Assembly (NCBI GenBank): GCA_023419055.1
Contig: JAEZYO010000776.1
Span: forward strand, 1-5,754
Origin: Pseudomonadota bacterium
GTDB taxonomy: Bacteria; Myxococcota; Polyangia; Polyangiales; Polyangiaceae
Direction: 5' to 3'
Length of the DNA: 5,754 nt
The notes below the pieces were generated by a model. It did no database searches. It worked only from the letters and a program-made list of their open reading frames with translations, and was not told where the DNA came from. Below, in pieces: positions 4,130 through 5,754 of this stretch. Position numbers and translations under genes: made by a program. Every line of letters begins with the position of its first letter. Within the stretch, counting starts at the first letter, position 1.

Positions 4130-5221
4130 TTGCCGCGGCGCGCCCTCTCCCGAATCTGGTGCTCGGCGCTCCTCGGCGGAGCGCTCGGATGTGATCCGTT
4201 TCACACCACCTTCGACGACATCGAAGGCGCCGAGACGTATCGAGCTCGAGAGCCGACGCCGGTCACGGGCAGCGCCGCGCGCCTGCTCGTGATGAACTAC
4301 AACGTGAAGTTCGGGGGCGGACGAATCGACTTCTTCTTCGATTGTCACGGCGATCGTGTGCTGATGTCGAAGCGAGAGGTCGTTCGGAACCTGGAGGCGC
4401 TCGTCGAGAAGGTGAACCAGGTCGACCCCGACGTCCTCGTGGTTCAGGAGGTGGACGTCAACTCCAAGCGCTCTGCCTTCGTCGACCAGATGCAGTGGCT
4501 GCTCGACCACAGCAAGCTCAACTACGGGGTCTACGCGTCGCAGTGGAAGGCGGACTACGTGCCGAGCGACGGCATCGGAGCCATCGACTCGGGCAACGGC
4601 ATCCTCTCGAAGTATCCGCTCTCGAACGCCGAACGCATCGCGCTCGACCTGCGGAGCGATCAGTCGAGCCTCGAACGCTACTTCTACTTGCGCCGCAACA
4701 TCCTCCGCGCTCGCGTCGATTTGCCCGGCGAGCGTCGGGTAGAAGTGGTGGCCCTCCACGCCGACGCTTACGGGAAGGACGGTACCAAGCAGAGCCACGT
4801 CGAGCGCTTCGAGCGGGAGCTCGACGCGGCGGTTGCTCGCGGTGAGCTCGTGATCGGCGCGGGCGATCTGAACACGCTGCCGCCCGGCTCCGAGCAGACG
4901 TACGGGTTTCCGGACTCGGTGTGCGAAGACGAGGACTTCATCGCCGACGACTACCGGCCCGACGAGGGCTTGCTCGACGGGCTTTACGACAAATATAGCC
5001 CGGAGATCCCCCTCGCGGATTATCGAGCGGACAACGCGCGCTACTTCAGCCACACCACGGACAAGGACGGGTTCTGGAACCGCAAGCTCGACTACATCTT
5101 CACGAATGGGGAGGTCGTGCCGGGATCCGGGCTCGTGCACCAGGACGAGGCGAGCGGCGGCATGGACACGATGCCGCTCTCCGATCACGCGCCCGTGACG
5201 GTGGAGATAGAGGTCCCTTGA
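4130..5221 (+). CDS. EEP-superfamily phosphodiesterase/nuclease lipoprotein
   Basis: This 363-residue product starts at TTG 4130; an in-frame TAG at 4115 rules out a longer form, and no ATG precedes the signal region. Residues 1-20 form a signal peptide ending ALGC (weak lipobox, Cys21). Residues about 51-361 hold the full endonuclease/exonuclease/phosphatase core: MNYNV (Asn58), VLVVQEVD (Glu107), SGNGILSKYPL (154-164), VVALHAD (His210), GAGDLNT (Asp246, Asn248), RKLDYIF (Asp321) and LSDHAPV (Asp352, His353). These are the metal-binding and catalytic residues of the family, so it should be active. Family members cleave phosphodiesters in nucleic acids, sphingomyelin or inositol phosphates. 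The substrate here is open, but the site of action is extracytoplasmic. It lies 32 bases after the barrel gene and overlaps the next gene by four bases. Confidence 0.92.
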   Translation: MPRRALSRIWCSALLGGALGCDPFHTTFDDIEGAETYRAREPTPVTGSAARLLVMNYNVKFGGGRIDFFFDCHGDRVLMSKREVVRNLEALVEKVNQVDPDVLVVQEVDVNSKRSAFVDQMQWLLDHSKLNYGVYASQWKADYVPSDGIGAIDSGNGILSKYPLSNAERIALDLRSDQSSLERYFYLRRNILRARVDLPGERRVEVVALHADAYGKDGTKQSHVERFERELDAAVARGELVIGAGDLNTLPPGSEQTYGFPDSVCEDEDFIADDYRPDEGLLDGLYDKYSPEIPLADYRADNARYFSHTTDKDGFWNRKLDYIFTNGEVVPGSGLVHQDEASGGMDTMPLSDHAPVTVEIEVP

Positions 5222-5754
5222 AGGCGGCGGTCACGGCGGCGGCGTGCGCGCTCTTCGCGACACGCGGCGCGAGCGCAGCCCAACCGGAGCGAAGCGATTT
5301 CGCGCCCTGGTCGACGCACGGAGCGCTGACGGTTCCAGAGGGTCGGGTAGAGCTGTCGCTGTTCGGAACGTCTCGCTACGGGCTCACGGACAGGCTCGAG
5401 CTCGGGCTGAACCCGGTCGTGTTCTTCGTGCTTCCGCACGTGGAAGGGAAGCTTCGACTCTGGCAGCGCGGCGAGTGGAGCGCCGCGGTCCGCTCGAGGC
5501 TCGGCTACCCGACGCCGTTTCTGGAGCTGGTTTCCAAGGAGGGTTCGGGCGGGCTCTTGCCCGCGACGACGGATGTCCCACAGGCCGTCCAGCTCGAGGC
5601 GGACGGCGTCGTTTCATTCAGCTTCCACGAGCAGCTCGCGAGCTTCGCCGCCGGGCTGGCCGTGGCTCCGCGTGGCCCCTCGGACGATCTTCCTCTGCTC
5701 GACTTCCCGTTTCTCTACCCGCGCTTCGCGCCGCTCTATTCCTGGGGGGTGCCG
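5218..5754 (+). CDS. Exported barrel-like protein, N-terminal part
   Basis: The frame is open from TTG 5218 to the window end (179 codons) and has no stop. TTG 5218-5220 overlaps the TGA of the EEP gene (5219-5221), a typical translational coupling arrangement; a GAGG at 5210-5213 is a short Shine-Dalgarno. Residues 1-20 form a signal peptide (MKAAVTAAACALFATRGASA) with an ASA cleavage site. The mature part alternates short amphipathic strands and turns: GRVELSLFG, SRYGLTDRLELGLNPVVFF, HVEGKLRLWQRGEWSAAVRSRLGYP, and later QLASFAAGLAVAP. The YGLTDRLELGLNP segment is a common signature of outer-membrane barrel proteins, where a strand-turn-strand names the start of the barrel. I cannot place it in a named family, and the missing C-terminus prevents testing for a terminal Phe. 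Confidence 0.8.
   Translation, partial: MKAAVTAAACALFATRGASAAQPERSDFAPWSTHGALTVPEGRVELSLFGTSRYGLTDRLELGLNPVVFFVLPHVEGKLRLWQRGEWSAAVRSRLGYPTPFLELVSKEGSGGLLPATTDVPQAVQLEADGVVSFSFHEQLASFAAGLAVAPRGPSDDLPLLDFPFLYPRFAPLYSWGVP

Noticed and set aside
4115..5188. A 357-codon open frame on the minus strand opposite the EEP gene
   Set aside because: The plus-strand frame shows a complete EEP motif set and a signal peptide. The antisense product is a Val/Arg/Leu/His-rich sequence with no recognisable motif, as expected from GC-biased third codon positions.

Overview
The window is GC-rich, with strong G/C preference at third codon positions. It reads like a chromosomal stretch from a Gram-negative bacterium with a lipoprotein-rich envelope. 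The Gly/Ala/Ser-linker lipoprotein, the CxGx-array Cys-rich lipoprotein, the bacterial acyl-CoA-binding protein and a sigma-54-type promoter together suggest a myxobacterium (Myxococcota, perhaps Polyangiales). That assignment is inference from gene style; there is no rRNA or phylogenetic marker here.

Left part, minus strand, reading leftwards: an acyl-CoA-binding protein (1469-1732), a lipoprotein with an 80-residue Gly/Ala/Ser tether and a jelly-roll-like domain (359-1360), and the start of a redoxin-domain lipoprotein cut by the window edge (1-282). They are spaced by about 75-110 bases with dyads in the gaps, so they may be separate transcription units.

Centre: a roughly 300-base divergent intergenic region (1733-2033). 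It carries a good sigma-54-like -24/-12 element facing right, a GC-rich leader hairpin and a strong Shine-Dalgarno.

Right part, plus strand: a tight run of four genes that looks like one operon. It encodes a Cys-rich lipoprotein with two CxGx arrays (2034-3263), a predicted outer-membrane beta-barrel ending in Phe (3327-4097), a lipoprotein of the endonuclease/exonuclease/phosphatase (EEP) superfamily with its catalytic set intact (4130-5221), and a second barrel-like exported protein that overlaps it by 4 bases and runs off the window (5218-5754). A 19-bp hairpin lies between the first two genes and stops exactly at the second gene's Shine-Dalgarno.

Six of the seven proteins carry export signals; only the acyl-CoA-binding protein is cytosolic. 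The most interesting unit is the four-gene envelope cluster: a disulfide-rich surface lipoprotein, two barrels and a phosphodiesterase-fold lipoprotein under a possible sigma-54 promoter. I do not recognise it as a described system and its joint function is unknown. I saw no tRNA, rRNA, CRISPR, transposase or integrase.
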